Below, piece by piece: positions 12,993-13,226 of a DNA stretch of 13,226 nucleotides (position 1 is its first letter; each line of letters opens with the position of its first letter). The notes under the pieces are model-generated. The model saw only the letters and a list, made by a program, of their open reading frames with translations. It was not told the DNA's origin and ran no database searches. This DNA is from Methanosarcinales archaeon. GTDB taxonomy: Archaea; Halobacteriota; Syntropharchaeia; Alkanophagales; Methanospirareceae. The translations under genes and the position numbers were made by a program. The stretch is taken from assembly GCA_009618475.1 (NCBI GenBank), contig WJOV01000117.1, forward strand, positions 1-13,226, read 5' to 3'.

Positions 12993-13226
12993 TCACCTCA
13001 ACCTTGCTGGAATCTCCTGGTTCCTTATCAAATCTTCAACGCTTTCTCTCGACCTTATCAAATCTACCTTTCCATTGCAAACCAACACTTCCGCACATCT
13101 CGGTCGCCCGTTATACTGCGAACTCATCGAGAATCCATAAGCACCCGTATCCAGTATTGCAACTAAATCGCCTCTCTCCACTTCCGGGAGCATTCTATCT
13201 TTCGCTATTATATCTCCCGCTTCCTT
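12993..13226 (-). CDS. lysA: Diaminopimelate decarboxylase, C-terminal part (5' end beyond the window)
   Basis: LysA is a PLP enzyme that converts meso-diaminopimelate to lysine. Seventy-seven codons are visible and the natural stop is present. The C-terminal barrel signature is clear: AGDIIAKDRMLPEVERGDLVAILDTGAYGFSMSSQYNGRPRCAEVLV, including the AYGFSMSSQYNGRP segment with the substrate-binding tyrosine, then DLIRSRESVEDLI and the end IPARLR. An internal ATG near 13193 is not the start: the frame runs open through it to the window edge with conserved sequence on both sides. The stop is followed within five bases by the octamer array. Confidence 0.93.
   Translation of the reverse strand, partial: KEAGDIIAKDRMLPEVERGDLVAILDTGAYGFSMSSQYNGRPRCAEVLVCNGKVDLIRSRESVEDLIRNQEIPARLR

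Overview
This window looks like a chromosomal segment from a methane-metabolising euryarchaeote, either a methanogen or an anaerobic methane/alkane oxidiser of the ANME or Syntrophoarchaeum kind. Four things support this: an HdrA/MvhD pair of heterodisulfide-reductase electron-transfer proteins, a partial protein resembling methanogenesis marker 6, the archaeal pterin enzyme MptE, and archaeal information-processing genes (TBP, uL15, SecY, DUF424) with TATA-box promoters and GGTGA-type ribosome binding sites. The exact lineage cannot be fixed from the sequence alone.

Layout. Bases 1-3434 are read on the minus strand: tbp, mvhD and hdrA are closely spaced and probably co-transcribed, followed by the separately promoted marker-6-like gene that runs off the left edge. 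A divergent promoter region (about 3435-3564) separates this from a plus-strand remnant of the spc ribosomal operon: rpl15, then two tandem secY genes. The first SecY is conventional. The second has lost residues that are conserved in the C5 loop and TM10. After secY2 lies a 144-bp inverted-repeat element flanked by 8-bp direct repeats, resembling a MITE. Next come an FAD/NAD(P)H disulfide-type oxidoreductase, a convergent DsrE-like protein, mptE, and a plus-strand fusion of an RCK nucleotide-binding domain to a DHH/DHHA1 phosphoesterase that converges on a DUF424 gene.

The right-hand 1.5 kb is the accessory, repeat-rich part. It holds tRNA-Ile(GAT), a 46-bp direct repeat in two copies (a 22-bp portion also follows hdrA), a frameshifted gene remnant, ribH, and a truncated four-helix-bundle (S23/Avd-like) gene. 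That truncated gene lies between two arrays of an 8-bp repeat (consensus CGGTTTAG) in opposite orientation. One array begins inside the last codons of ribH and the other lies just beyond the stop of lysA, which runs off the right edge.

Functionally, the core genes cover methanogenic electron transfer (hdrA, mvhD), cofactor synthesis (mptE for tetrahydromethanopterin, ribH for flavins and indirectly F420), protein export (two SecY), lysine synthesis (lysA) and possible sulfur or nucleotide signalling. The most promising undescribed items are the octamer-bounded four-helix-bundle element, the divergent second SecY, the MITE-like element after secY2, and the dispersed T5CT5 terminator-like repeat.
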